A stretch of 64,000 bases of DNA from Rhynchospora pubera. Taxonomy: Eukaryota; Streptophyta; Magnoliopsida; Poales; Cyperaceae. The notes under the pieces were generated by a model that was given only the letters and a program-made list of their open reading frames with translations, searched no databases and was not told the origin of the DNA. The position numbers and the translations under genes were made by a program. Location of the stretch: the NCBI GenBank assembly GCA_028095005.1, contig CM051461.1, positions 171,437,144 through 171,501,143 of the forward strand, written 5' to 3'. Below are positions 25,319-38,000 of this stretch, piece by piece; the first letter of the stretch is position 1; every line of letters starts with the position of its first letter.

Positions 25319-25749
25319 GCTTTTAAGTTGTTGCTTTTCTTTTTGTTTTCCAATTACATCCCTTACTTGAAGCTCTTTACTTTCCCTTTTTTTATTTTCT
25401 GAAATAGGTATATTTGTCTCTTTTATATAATTAGAAATTACGTAATGTCAAATGGAAAGTTGCAGTAATTGGATACCACTCAATGAGGGCTAGAAAGTCG
25501 TCCCTTGAGTAGGTTGTTTTCTATCAGCATCAACGGATATTCAATTAATTCAAAAAATTATAGGTGGGGATCCGGAACTTTACTTGTAATAATCATTTAA
25601 GATAAGCGTTAATTCTAAAATTCGATATTTGAAAAGCGATGTAAATTTTATTTTTATTTTAGCACTTGAAATTTATAACGGCTTAGATTTTTTAATGAAA
25701 TATTAGATAATATATAAATTTGACGCATAGCTAATATAAGAATTATAAT

Positions 25750-26153
25750 GAGTTTTGCTAGGGTGAGTTGCAACTCACCAAGGGGTCGGTGAGTCGCGCT
25801 CAAAACTTCTAAATCTAGTTCAAAATGATCGATCCAAACCGTCTAATATGATTCTTCTATTGAAATTTTAATGCACACTAAATTTTATATTTTTTCGAAA
25901 TTTTAAGTATTTTTTTCGAATTTTTAAAAACTACTATTTTTGAACGGTTTCGAACTAATTAGTAACGATATTTTAAAATCCGAAAAAAAAAATATTTAAA
26001 AATTTCAAAAAAATATAAAATTTGGTGTGCATGGAGATTTCAATAAAAAAATCATATTAGACGGTTTAGATCGGTCATTTTGAACTAAATTTAAGAATTT
26101 TGAGCGCGACTCACTGACCCCTTAGTGAGTTGCAACTCACCGTAGCAAAACTC
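25750..26153. mobile_element. Foldback MULE-type MITE with 10-bp target duplication, 404 bp
   Basis: Left end GAGTTTTGCTAGGGTGAGTT and right end AACTCACCGTAGCAAAACTC are inverted copies with one mismatch, and the symmetry continues through the whole element. The flanks are the exact 10-base duplication GAATTATAAT (25740-25749 and 26154-26163). A 9-11 bp duplication with GAG termini fits a Mutator-like non-autonomous element. No coding capacity. Confidence 0.85.
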
Positions 26154-26491
26154 GAATTATAATATATTTGTAATTTTTTAGAAATTATTTACAATCATAT
26201 GAACGCATCCCACTCAAGATTATATAGCTGCGAATTAATTGAGAAGAAAAATGGCCTTTGTTGAAGCAGTTTTAGAGTCCCTATAGCGCAAGGATTTACG
26301 GTTTCGTAGGGAAGAGCAGATTTTGATATTACGTATTTGCGTGTACGACATTAGAAACTGAAAAATTGACATGTCTGATTTTTGCCTCCATTGTTTCAGT
26401 CTCAAAACTTCCTCCATGAAAATTGACCGAATAAATTTATTGACAACACAAAGCATACTTAAAAAACAGTTTAGAGGCACGGAATAAATGG

Positions 26492-27556
26492 CTAGAACAA
26501 GGAACGGGAGAGTGAAGGATGAATGGACACGGCCTTGAAAAAGGAAAAATTGATCCCTGAATTGCTTCTGCCCTCCACCAAATTCCATCCTTCTTTCCCT
26601 TCTGTTTCGCTCCACACCAGCATGTCAGAACCCAAATCACTGTACAGGTACGCTGCATCCCCAGCCCCGGCACACTTAATGCTGCCACGGCCAAACGGCA
26701 TGTCCAAATCTGAAGGCACAGTACTCACGGTTCTCCATTCGTCGCATGCCTGCATATCCAGTTCCCACACTTGACCCATAGCTCCAACCGAACCACCCAT
26801 GAGCCCAAGCCGGCCGTTTCTTCGCTTAAATATAGCAGCCCAATCAAGCCGGTCTGCCATGGGTAGCTTAACCTCCCTCCAAGCCCAACATGCCAAGTCG
26901 AGTCGCACCACACTATACGCCCTTGCGGATGTTATCCAGTACAGGAACCCATCATCAGTATGCACACTCTCATTGGGGGTCCACACTGTCAGCCTCACAG
27001 CAAACTCAATTGGCATGGGGCCCACCAAGCGCCATCCATCTCCTCCCCTCCTCGAGTCGTACATTTCCAATGTGGATTCATACGAGGCATCATATGTGCC
27101 CCCAGCCACTATTACAATGTAATATGACAGGGAATTGCTATCAGTTCCTGTGATGACACCAATTACAGGTTTATACCGGGAGGCGAGCAAGTCGGGCAGG
27201 GCCAGGATCTGACGAGTGAAAGGATTGCATACGGCTAGACGCAACAAAGCCGGCGAAGCGAACCTACAGAGAACTAGGCCTCCAGTGAGGTATGACACAA
27301 GGAGAATTGGCTCGGCAGTGAAATCCATGGGGAGGGAGTACCATGTGCCTTGATCGGGATCGCGAGCATAACAACAGGTGGAGCGCGGGCGCCAGAATGG
27401 CATTGCAAGGAACCAAGAAAGGAAACGAGGGGGGAAGGCCGGGAGACGGCTGCAGTAATGCCAGTGTTTACAGACACAGATAGCATGGGCTAAGGAGTTG
27501 GGAGGGAGGAAGGAGAAGATGTGACTCAGAATATCAAAAGGCAGCTCGTTCCACAT
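26492..27556 (-). CDS. F-box/kelch-repeat-like protein
   Basis: A single-exon gene of 354 aa. The N-terminus is an F-box (about residues 1-40: WNELPFDILSHIFSFLPPNS, then CKHWHYCSRLPAF), which would bind SKP1/ASK in an SCF ubiquitin ligase. The remainder has the features of F-box-associated beta-propeller or kelch proteins: a block ending in VCNPFTRQILALPDL, YIVIVAGGTYDASYESTLEM, DGFLYWITSARAYSVVRLDL and GQVWELDMQACDEWRTV. Substrate is unknown. The frame is clean from ATG to TAG and GC-richer than its surroundings. The gene is convergent with the ACBP gene. The F-box is firm; the propeller class is inferred. Confidence 0.9.
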   Translation of the reverse strand: MWNELPFDILSHIFSFLPPNSLAHAICVCKHWHYCSRLPAFPPRFLSWFLAMPFWRPRSTCCYARDPDQGTWYSLPMDFTAEPILLVSYLTGGLVLCRFASPALLRLAVCNPFTRQILALPDLLASRYKPVIGVITGTDSNSLSYYIVIVAGGTYDASYESTLEMYDSRRGGDGWRLVGPMPIEFAVRLTVWTPNESVHTDDGFLYWITSARAYSVVRLDLACWAWREVKLPMADRLDWAAIFKRRNGRLGLMGGSVGAMGQVWELDMQACDEWRTVSTVPSDLDMPFGRGSIKCAGAGDAAYLYSDLGSDMLVWSETEGKEGWNLVEGRSNSGINFSFFKAVSIHPSLSRSLF

Positions 27557-27559
27557 TTG

Positions 27560-28880
27560 ATACTGGCCTTGGTTTCCTTTTTTGGATTTGGGAGTTCTCT
27601 CTTACTAGTCTCTAGGAAAAGGAGGTGGTGAAGAGATGAGATGGAGTCATGGAGATAAGATCATAAGAGTCAATTATTGGATGTCATGATAGGAGGAAGA
27701 GGAGGTTTCATTTTGCATCCTCTGTTATTATTTATTTACTCTTGCAATTATTAAGCATGATGACAAAAATGCATCTTAGCTATCAGCCGCTCTTTTCTAT
27801 GCCTAGCTGCTCTTTATTGAATTGTCTTTTACCGGTTAAAATATTAAAAAATTATAAGGTAGTGCACTATCAAAAATTCGGAAATTCTTTCTTTTTTTCC
27901 TATGAAATTTTGAATCTTCATAATTTATATTTTTTTATAAGAAAATCTTCATAATTTATGTTAAATTATAAATTAATATTATTGAAATTTTGAACGTAAT
28001 ACATATATTTAGTATCAAATCATGGATCAATATTTAATCCCTTAATATTATATTTTAATTAATCAGTTTAAACAATGACAACTCTTTCAAGTCTCAAGTG
28101 GCGCGACGCTGCGAAACTTTTTGGTGTCCACGTGGCCCACATGACATGCGGTCCTGATTTTCAGTTATTCATATTTTTTGGTGTGACCAGATTTGCTTTC
28201 TCGCTCCGCTAAGTTAGTTTTTATTTTCTGAAGCAGTCAAAAAGAGAATTTCACCGTGTAAGGTTCACTGACAAATCGAGTACACTAGCATTAATAAAAA
28301 GGCAAGCTTCTACTAAAATCCCACATGAAAGAATTTTATGCATTGCATCATTGGATCCTTGGGATGTGTGCCTATTATCAGGGTGCGTTTGGATGTATTC
28401 ATGAATAGACTTGTTCATTGGTGAATGGTGAATTGGTGATCCAATCGAACAGTCCGATTTTTTTTTCCTTGGAATAATTTGACTATTTTATCCGTCGAGG
28501 TGAAAGTAAATCGACTGATTTACTGAACATATTGGAAATTTGGAATTATCTTACCTCCGAGATTGGACGAAGCAGAAAAAAAATTAATGGGTTCAAGCAA
28601 CTATATTATATTAATACACAACAATACAACATCATATTGATAATAAAAAAATTAAATATGAAAGTCAACAACAGACGTATTATTACATTTATATGCATTC
28701 GAATATAATATTTCTTTAAAAAATACCAATATATTACCAAAAATATAATATAAATGTATGAGTTAAATAAATAATGGAGGACATTACACCAATTCTATCC
28801 AGTCAGATCTGCCTATGTTTCAATACCCAAGGTAAAAGGCACAGCGTCTAATAGGAGGATATCTGCTAAGCAATTAAATG
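27560..28880. other. Intergenic, AT-rich
   Basis: The first 150 bases probably hold the F-box gene 5' UTR and promoter. At about 28,381 GGGTGCGTTTGGATG looks like one end of a Tourist-type MITE without a recognisable partner end. Nothing else is identified. Confidence 0.45.
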
Positions 28881-28883
28881 AAA

Positions 28884-28917
28884 CTAGATGGCTTTGGTGT
28901 CGCGGCTTCGCCGCGAC
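28884..28917 (-). mobile_element. Helitron 3' terminus (minus strand)
   Basis: Read on the minus strand, a perfect 8-bp hairpin GTCGCGGC-GAA-GCCGCGAC is followed after 11 bases by CTAG and then T. This is the canonical Helitron 3' end: hairpin, 10-12 nt gap, CTRR, insertion before T. The element body therefore extends to the right. I could not find its 5' TC end. A sequence at 29,211 (A then TCTATATATC) looks like a Helitron 5' end but on the plus strand, so it would belong to another element. Confidence 0.75.
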
Positions 28918-29425
28918 CAGCCCTTGATGGATTTTTTCTGAAAATATTTGGCTGTTACGTTTTAAATGGAGATAGCTCAGATCGAACAAATTTAATGAAA
29001 TTATAGATGAGTTGGACAGTAAAGGCTTGTTGCGCTTTTCTATTGAACTGTTAATAGTTTGTTAAGTCAATGTTTATTTAATCGCTTAATAAACCAGGTC
29101 AATATTACTGATTTTGTGAAATATATATTTATCGGTCATAATCTTAACATGAATGTTAATATATTCTATTGTCGACGTTAGTCAGTGACTGGTTTTGTCG
29201 GTCTTTACAATCTATATATCTGTCTATATATATCTAGTAGTGGGTTTTATCGTCACAGCTTTCCCCACTGAATGCAATAGTGAAGAAAGACATCTTAGAA
29301 GATGAATCTAATAGTGAGATTGATATTTCTATTAGGACCTATAGTCATTGTCAATCACATAAAGCAAGTTCTGAAATTTTTTAAAAATACATCACAATTC
29401 AAAAGATGAGTCGGAATGCTAGATT

Positions 29426-29520
29426 TTTATTTTTTTTATTACAGCCCATAGGCACTCACACCCCCAAACACACCCAAATTAACTCGTCCCCTGCGAGATT
29501 CGAACCCCCATCTTTCCGTA
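29426..29520 (-). mobile_element. 5'-truncated SINE with 13-bp target duplication
   Basis: The 95-bp insertion lies between two exact copies of GGAATGCTAGATT (29413-29425 and 29521-29533). Read on the minus strand it starts about 12 bases before GGTTCGAATCTC (positions 29495-29506), a tRNA-type B box, and ends in an A-rich tail. This is what L1-type retrotransposition of a tRNA-derived SINE leaves. The A box is absent, so it is truncated and not transcribable from its own promoter. Confidence 0.7.
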
Positions 29521-29859
29521 GGAATGCTAGATTCACTACCCACATCCTTGTGGGTAGATGCTTCAAAACGAAAGTCTACTCATTCCATAAAACAGACGCT
29601 ATAATAAATTTTTATCTGGGAGGAGAGATTTTTGGAGAAGCTGCTTTCTGATTACCCAAGTACTGAAAATAGTGTTACGTCAATACTTAATACTATACAT
29701 TAATTGTGTATCCATACACTTATTTCTCTGCAACAAAAGACTGGGAACAATTTGTAGATAAAAGCTTTCAATTGTATTACAAGCTGGCTGCATGAAAGGG
29801 TTGCAGCGCCCCATGTTCACTGTCATTCAAAATTGAACAACTCATAAGTATTGCCAGAA

Positions 29860-30095
29860 TTTGTCGTCTACTTTTGAAGTATTTTGCGCTGAAAAGTCAG
29901 TAGCCCATCCATACCAAAAGGATCCTCCAGTTGAAAAGGATTAATTTATCTTCACTTCGATAATCCCGTAGCAAAAGATCCTAAAAAAAATAAAAAAAAA
30001 CAAATAAAGGTCATAAAAGGAAGAATAAAAGAAACTTTCCAATTTTTTATAAACGTAGTTAAATCTGACATCTCTAGTTACAAAGTCTAACAAAT
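29860..30095. repeat. Dispersed direct repeat, copy 1 (partner near 34,795-35,010)
   Basis: It shares with 34,795-35,010, in the same orientation, CAGTAGCCCATCC, CAAAAGGATC, AGCAAAAGATCCTAAAAAA and TAGTTAAATCTGACA. The two copies are about 4.9 kb apart. Confidence 0.7.
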
Positions 30096-30800
30096 TGATA
30101 TATGTAATTTAGGTACAATAGAAGAGGTACGGAACTTTGAATATATTAACTAACAAAGTGAGCACATTCAAGATTCAAACCAATGAAACTCTCAAAGTTC
30201 TAAATTTATGCCATAATTTTAAAATTCCAGCCAAACTTTCAAAGTACAAGTAAATAGCTTATTAAATAAAATAAAGTCAGTAGAGTTAATAGTACATGTC
30301 TATTCACAACAACTGGCTCCAGTCTAGTGGTAAAAAATTTAAACCGTCTTTGGTGGGCCTATCAATTTTTTATTGAGAACAATGTCGATTGTCGAGTGAG
30401 AAGATAAGACAAACAAATTAAATAATAATATCTTTGCTTGATAAATGAAAAGCTTGGTTTATAAGAACAAACCTGGACATATAAACAACTCTGAAGTTGC
30501 TTAGAGATTGTAAGAATTTGGTTTTGATAGATAAAGCAATCTGCAACATATAAGATAGCACATCATACCAGATATAAAATATACAGCAATTCTAACAATT
30601 TCAATGGAAATAATTTATAAACTGAAAAATAAACTTCATAACATTCAACAGCTTTATCCAATTTGTCCCTATTTTATAAATTACACCTAAATTTTTACAT
30701 ACCTCATTGCAATGGGGGTTGAAATGAAAAGCAGGCTCGTAGAATACAATTGCATTCAAAAATAAGATACAATAAAGGTTCAATTAATGAGACTAATTTA

Positions 30801-30890
30801 TTCGGTCCAGGTGATGAATATATATTTATTCAACAAATATATATATTCGGTCCAGGTGATGAATATATATTTATTCAACAAATATATATA
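30801..30890 (+). repeat. Two exact tandem copies of a 45-bp unit
   Basis: Units 30801-30845 and 30846-30890 are identical and begin TTCGGTCCAGGTGATGAATA. A third partial start (TTCAG) follows. Exact identity points to recent slippage or an assembly artefact. Confidence 0.9.
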
Positions 30891-33800
30891 TTCAGACCTG
30901 ATATCAAAGATATTTATAGTGGAAATTAAACACACAAAATTAAATAATCTAATTTGGAAAGAATGAAAAAAACAAAATAAAACATGGCATGAAAAGAATT
31001 CTGTCTAGGTTGAGGTAGTCTTTGGGTTTTATTCTTCCTTAATTTGTTATCATCTAATAGTAATTCACATGGTACCCGGATAAGATACGAAATCAACTCA
31101 AAAAAAATACCAAATAACTCTTCATTGCAAATCAAGCATCCCTTCGTAAAATAATGAAATACGCCAGTAAATAAATGAAAACATAGTGTGTATAAACACA
31201 GTAAAATACCACCAATTTTTATTACTTTCTGTGGAGCCAAACAATCAATAAACAAACATCCATAAAAATAAAGTTTCAGTGTATTAACTTGCTCACAGCT
31301 AAGGTAGGTTAAGCTTGTTAAGCTAAGATTGTAAAAAAAAAATAGGTTAAGCGTGTCACCATACTTTCAACAACATACCTTTGGGTAGTACTCTGTAAGG
31401 ACAGTCCTGCACCATGGTAATGGCACATTTACTGGTACGAGTGAGTAGTGTATAGTCCCAACAGTTGTCGGTGCACTTTGGTATGTATGAATCCAGTCTG
31501 TCATAAACTACCATCTTGGTCTTTTCCTGGACGACGAACCATGTGTAATTACAATATGACAATTTATGTTCAATTGGTAAGTCCAATTGTTTACTTTTCT
31601 TCCCACCTTTTGGTTAGATGAAGTACAATTCTGACAAGTAACCCGTTGAAAGTAACCCATTGAAATTAGGACATGTTTGTGCATCAGTTACCAGCTGGGT
31701 TAGGGTTTAGTGGGCTGAGAAGGATTCATCATTTAAATTCAAATATACCTCCACTCATGACCGTTGTTTCATAAATTACTGTCACCTGAGAAATATTAGA
31801 ACAAAGTGAGTGCCAGAAATCACATATCTGCATGGTTGTCACATCATAATAGAAAGACTGAAAGATTTAACACAACAGTAAGCGTAATCAAAATAAACTG
31901 GATGGAATTGATACACAATTCTTTCACAATTGTTGCATATTGTGGAAACAATATATCAGAGAAAAGTATTATTCCTTATTAAAATAAAAAACAGCTAGTA
32001 GCTTCAGCAACTGATTGAAAGTTTTTCTGAGAACAAATAGATACAACAGTTTCCCAATTTGAGCTTTTAATTAACCAAGCACACATAACTTGTGCTACTT
32101 TATCAATTGCGAGAAGATGAAAATTTCAAGTTTTAAACATCAAAGTCCAACTACCTGACTTTAGATTTACTTTAGATTGAACTTTTTAAAAACACATAAA
32201 GAGATTGTGGGCAGTTTCTTAAAAAAAAAAAAAAAACCCGTGTAAGTAAATGAGCAAGCATCCCAGCCAGAAAACATAATATTTCTTCTCTGATATTATA
32301 TAAATAGAAATATACAATTGAAAACAGGTTTATCACTTGTGCTAATTAAAAAAAGATTTTATCTTAAAAAAAAAAGAATTACCAATATAGGCCAATTCTT
32401 AGGTCATAACTCGATTGCAGGTCATCATAGAATCACCAGAGGTTGCACAACGTAAAAATAAATGGCCATATCTAGAAATAAAATAAATATTTTTAAGAAA
32501 CCACAAAAAAATTGATTGAAGAAGGAACCAAAATAGTATTCCTGTCTAGGAAAAAGATTGCATGGAGACACACTTGCACCAAAAGGGGTAAAAAATAGAA
32601 GACCAAAATTGTCATAGTAGCGTCCCTTTTCATGTGCACTTCACCGACAAAGACCAAAAAAATGTTAGTACTGGAGACCTCAAGAAGAAATTAATGGCAC
32701 TTCTTCAAGAAAAGGAACTAAAATTGGGACAAAAGCATTAACTGAAAATGAGAAGAATTTTAAAAAAAATAGAAGACACAAACCTTAAGAAATTCAACAG
32801 TAAGTCCCAAAAAACTCTGCTTTCATGAACGAATAACTCCGTACAGCTCCATTCCTCCACATCTACTCTTTTTTTATTAGGAACAACAACGGGACCTGTA
32901 ATATCACCTCTTACCTGCCAAGTAAACAAAACGAATAGTGCTCATAAAGAGGAAAATGAGAATAATTTTTATACACGAAAAGTAATCAGACAAACACCTT
33001 GAGAAAGAATGAGAAGTACCAGTAATGACACCGTCAGCCCCATTCTTCAAACCAACAACAACAGTTCGTTCTCTTTGGATAGCCCCTTAAAAAGGTATTG
33101 GCACCTGATTGCAATGGAGAGGTCGAAAGTAATGAACAAACAAAGGGCAAGAAAAAATAAGGTGTTTTAAAATAACCACATATCGATTTTTCGGAACAAT
33201 TCAATCAAGAAATTACCGCATAACATTTGCTATCAAAATTCACAATTTAAAAATGACCTAAACAGTGGAAAATTGAAGGACCTGATAGAAAATATTAAAG
33301 CCAATTAAGCCGCATGATGAGATCTTCAGGGCAAGCACATAGTATTAAAAAAACATACTGCAAAGAAGGCGATGCTATAATCATTTCATGCCAATTCTGA
33401 GGTGAATATGGAATAAGACAAAATTTCAGAGATAATTTTTTGAAATTAATAAACGCAGATTTACCCGCTATCATGTCTTCAAAGTCTCACTCTTGTCCTG
33501 GGTAATAGAGAGTAAAGAGGAATCCTGTCAGGGGGGGATCGGAATATCGCTACTTCCTCGATGTAGCCGACAGGTCCAAGGCCGCCGGCAGCTTTTGTCT
33601 GTCACTTATTCTCTTTTCCCAATTGCTTTTCTTCTTTTCCTGACACTTGCTGGCGTGTAGTATCTCGAAATCCTAAGGTGTAACAATGATAGTTGGGTGT
33701 GATACATTTATTTTCAACAATTTAAAGATATTGCATTTTGAGGTGTGACAATGAAAGACTAACCAAGCTTTCAATCTTTTTTGTTTAAATAAACGCATTA

Positions 33801-34794
33801 ATTAAGAAGTAGTCATCTAAAATCAAATAATCTTATATTGTGGCATTAAATTCTTGCACATTTTTGCTTATCGTTGACAACTTTTTGATTCAATGCTTAA
33901 CTTTAGTTGGCCAGATAAAATATTTTTATAATTTAAAGGAGTTTTCACCATGTTGTACAAGCACGTGCCATGATATTTCTGCCAATGCGCCTGATCTAGG
34001 GTCCAGCAAAGACAGCCTATTCATCCACTTGTGAAATCACTTGATTTGTGATAAGCACAACAACTCCAAACTAAGTCATATCCGTCTCCTTACTTTGTCG
34101 CATACTTTTTAAACTCCAGTGTGCCACCTCTTACAATTCTCTGAGCAACGATAAAGAGAAATAGTGTGGCGGGACTTGCTGATCCTGTAGGGACAATACG
34201 TAGCATAAATAGCAAGCTGTTTGTTCATAACATGAGAACATTCCCAAAAGAGAGCTTTTATTGTGGCAATTGTTTTTTGAAAACGATATACAAAACAAAA
34301 ATAGAACATGAATTTTACTTTTACACTACTTAAAATGCTTACACGACCAATAATTAGCAAGCTGTCTATCCATTAAATGGAAAAGAAAAGTTTCCGGAAT
34401 CTATCAGTACATGCGTAGAAACTATTTTTGCTCTCAATCGATACCCAATTTTTTCCTCAGTACATACCCAAACCATCTTAACTTTTTCTTTCTTCCTCAT
34501 TGTAGATTTTGACATTTTAATTCATGAAATTTACCTACTATATAATGCTTCATTGGTAAAAAATTGGAAAAAAAAATAGCAAAAGCTAGATTTATCTCTT
34601 ATAATCTGAGACAAATGTCTAAATCGAGAACAACTTTTGTATGTTGAGTCTCCCTCTCTCAGAGAGAAGAAATCTCTTAATTAGTGTATATCAAGAGATA
34701 GGACTTCTACCACCAACATACAAATAGAAATGGATGCAATAGTTTGAACATCTATATATGAAAAATAAAGAAGAAATGTAATCTTTTTTTATCA

Positions 34795-35010
34795 AGGTAC
34801 CTTTTGAAAATTCAGTAGCCCATCCTGTCCAAAAGGATCTTCCATTTTAAAAGCATCAATTTATTTTCACTTCAATAATCCAGTAGCAAAAGATCCTAAA
34901 AAATAGAAACAAATAAAGGCCATAAAAATAAGAATGAAGAAAACCAAAATCCTTTTCTATTTTTTTATAAACATAGTTAAATCTGACAATTTCAGTTACA
35001 AAGTCAATCC
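34795..35010. repeat. Dispersed direct repeat, copy 2
   Basis: This is the partner of 29,860-30,095, diverged by small indels and substitutions. Nothing suggests coding. Confidence 0.7.
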
Positions 35011-38000
35011 AAACCCTTCCCAATTTAGAATGAAATTAGACAAAGATAATCCAACATTACATATTGACAAATTATTCTTTTTTAATGTATCTGGGATAGA
35101 ATAGGATCAATTTCACCTTTGTTATCTGGGATAGAATAGCCGGTGCACTGGCAGCTCGCTATGTGACTCAACCTACATATCAAATCGACCATGAAAGAAA
35201 GTGTGCATGTTCACAAAAAAAAGAAGGGACAATTTTATTTATAATGTTCCATTGTTCATAAATTTAAAATATAGAGTATTATCAAAGAAAATAGTATAAT
35301 ATACGACAACTTGATCTTGTTCCCGGCATCTCACTCTCAAGCACTTTGCAAATATTGTCTGGAGCAATTCCAAGTTGCTTTTTGGACATCTTGTGCAAGA
35401 ATAAATTCCTTAACCGAAATTAATATTACTTAAGACAAGAGATGAAAAATTCATCATATGTCCTGATATTCTACAAGTCAGTTAATTGAGAGATACTTTT
35501 GGATTATTTTAGACTTCCTAGTGACTGGATTTGAAGTCATGGACTCTAATCTAGCTCCTATACCTCAAAAATATCAACCTATCGCACTAAAATAACAAAA
35601 ATGAAGGAAACAGATTTGATAAAAGAAAATTTAAAAGGTGCTGACCTATATCAACAAAACCTGCTCTAATAGAAGCCACCGCATCAACAATTGCATCAAG
35701 TCTATATGAGCCTTGCCAATTACACATGTTGTTGTAGATCAAAAAGAGTGAACGATCTCAGAGAGCTCATATTCAACTCATTTCCCCATTTAATCAGCCC
35801 ATTATGTGACAAATTAACCAATGCCTGTTTCGCCTCATTCTCTTCTTATCATCGCAACCCTATTAATCATTTTTCTCCTCGCTGTGTGCTCCAGAGGCAA
35901 CATAGCAACAAAGGAGTTGTATGAAGCTCTCCTGTTGGACGCCAATAAAACCTCTTGCGCTTGTCGAATGGGTTCTCTGGCTTTGAGCCTTCGACAGATC
36001 AGTCGTACGGGCCTGTATGCCACACTGGAGAGATGGTTGTGAAAGATTTTGACAAATCGAAGTTCTTCTCTACTTCAGAATTCAATTTCTCGTTCATTTT
36101 CGATTTATACATTCCAAGTGAAAGATATTATAAAAGGATATAATATGACTGTTTGTGAAATAGAACAAACTAAAGTACCTTGCTAAAAGATTTTGCTAGA
36201 TCCTCTTGAGATACCATTTCTCGAGAAGTTATTATACTTATACACCACGAAGACCACCTTTGTTGATTTTGAATTCTTATATGTTCCTTGTAAATATTAA
36301 GAAATTCTACATTATTTTTGTACGTAAAAATGGAAAACATTAGATATATGATTATTTGGCAAATTTTTGGAATCAACTTATATCTTTTCTTCACTAATCC
36401 TTCTCCAACATTGACCAAATTAAACCATCTCTTGCTGGTTTTTAATGCAAGATCATAAGTTCTTATCAACTTCAGAATTCAATTTCTCATTCATATTTCA
36501 TTAGAAAGATACCTAAATTGCATTGATCCGAGTGTGAGTGCATTTCTTACAAAGATCATTTCTTTCACAGTGAATTATAGTAATAAAAAAATGGAGCGAA
36601 AGAGCATGAAGTTGTGTTCCCTGTAATATGATTCTTATTTTCACCTAACGTATCTTTACAGCTCGTTGACGTCTCCCGTTAGAACCATCACTTGCCTGGT
36701 GTTGATGCCGCCACTAATTCTTTTTATTCACCTTCCTTTTTTTCTCTTGCATCTTCACATGCTACAATTACAAGCAGTAATAAGCACGTTAGCATGCAAG
36801 AAAATATGAAATGCAATAATTTAAATAAGAATTGACATCATCATTCACGATGATAGGCTGGTCTTGCACATCAGTTCAATTTTCTGGAAAAAACCACAGT
36901 ACAAAAGATAAAAAAAGAAATATTCTAATATTGCCATTATAATTGGTATGGTCTTCTACCGACTAAATTCAAACATAGAAGACTTTTGATATCTGAACTA
37001 TTTCAGTTTGCTGATTTTCATACATATTAGAAACTACTCGCAGAAGATGCTCATCAAATCAAAATATTGTGTGTCAACTGATGCAAACGGCTCTTTATTT
37101 ACCAGTTAGATAACAATAACCAAATAAATTCTAATACGGTGCTCACCTCCAGGGAAATCGACAGCTGCCATGACCTACATTTTCAACATAATGGGTAGAT
37201 AAATATTATAAAATCAATGAAAATCTTACAAACAAAATGTAAAATTACAGACAAATTACTGAGAAAAGAGATAATGCAGAGGTATTTTAACTGACTTCTA
37301 GATAACACTATACCTTGACTTGTAGATAACACTGTATCTACACTCAGTTATCAAGCCCTAAGTATCAAAATTAAGAACCAAAAAGGACCTGGTAATGATA
37401 AGCTTCCAAAACAAAAAAGAAGTAGTTTTCTTTCTTATGCGATATGAAGTTGTTAAATATGGAAGGAACCCATGGTTAAAAATATAAGTAAATGAAATTG
37501 AGTTTGAGGTGTAACATCAATTATTGTCAAATCTTCATATGCCCAAACACCTCGTGCTAGCCCTGCTGCTTATATAATTGTGTTATCAATGAAGTTTATC
37601 AGTGTGCTTCTGGAGTACCAAAGTAACAAATGTATAGAAATAATAAGGTGCTCAGAATAAATGAAAAATGAAAATTAAGCCAAAAAATAACAAACTTGTA
37701 TAATCCATCGTACAATTTATTAGATTTCAGAGAACTCGAGATTCGTGAGGGAAAAAATGTTGTGCATCTCAATGAGAGATGCAAACATTCTTGTCAATTA
37801 AATTGGGTCAAATTTAGTTATATTAATTGCCACTTTTCCCTTCTTTCCCCACTTTAAATTTGCATACATCCATGCAATAAAAAAATTCAACAATAAATTA
37901 GATGATAATTGACCAATTAACAACAAACCATTAGAGGTAGGAGACAATAAATCTAATAGAAGAACAGTAGAGAAAAGAAAAGATTGTACGGAAACAACAA

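Noticed and set aside
29211..29245. Helitron 5' end (TCTATATATC after A)
   Set aside because: AT-rich TC starts occur by chance, and no 3' end in the same orientation could be paired with it.
29495..29506. tRNA gene suggested by GGTTCGAATC
   Set aside because: Only the B box is present, with no cloverleaf, and the block is bounded by a target duplication and an A-rich tail.
31356..31586. Ulp1/C48 protease gene
   Set aside because: A faint similarity only; the catalytic His-Asp-Cys arrangement cannot be seen.
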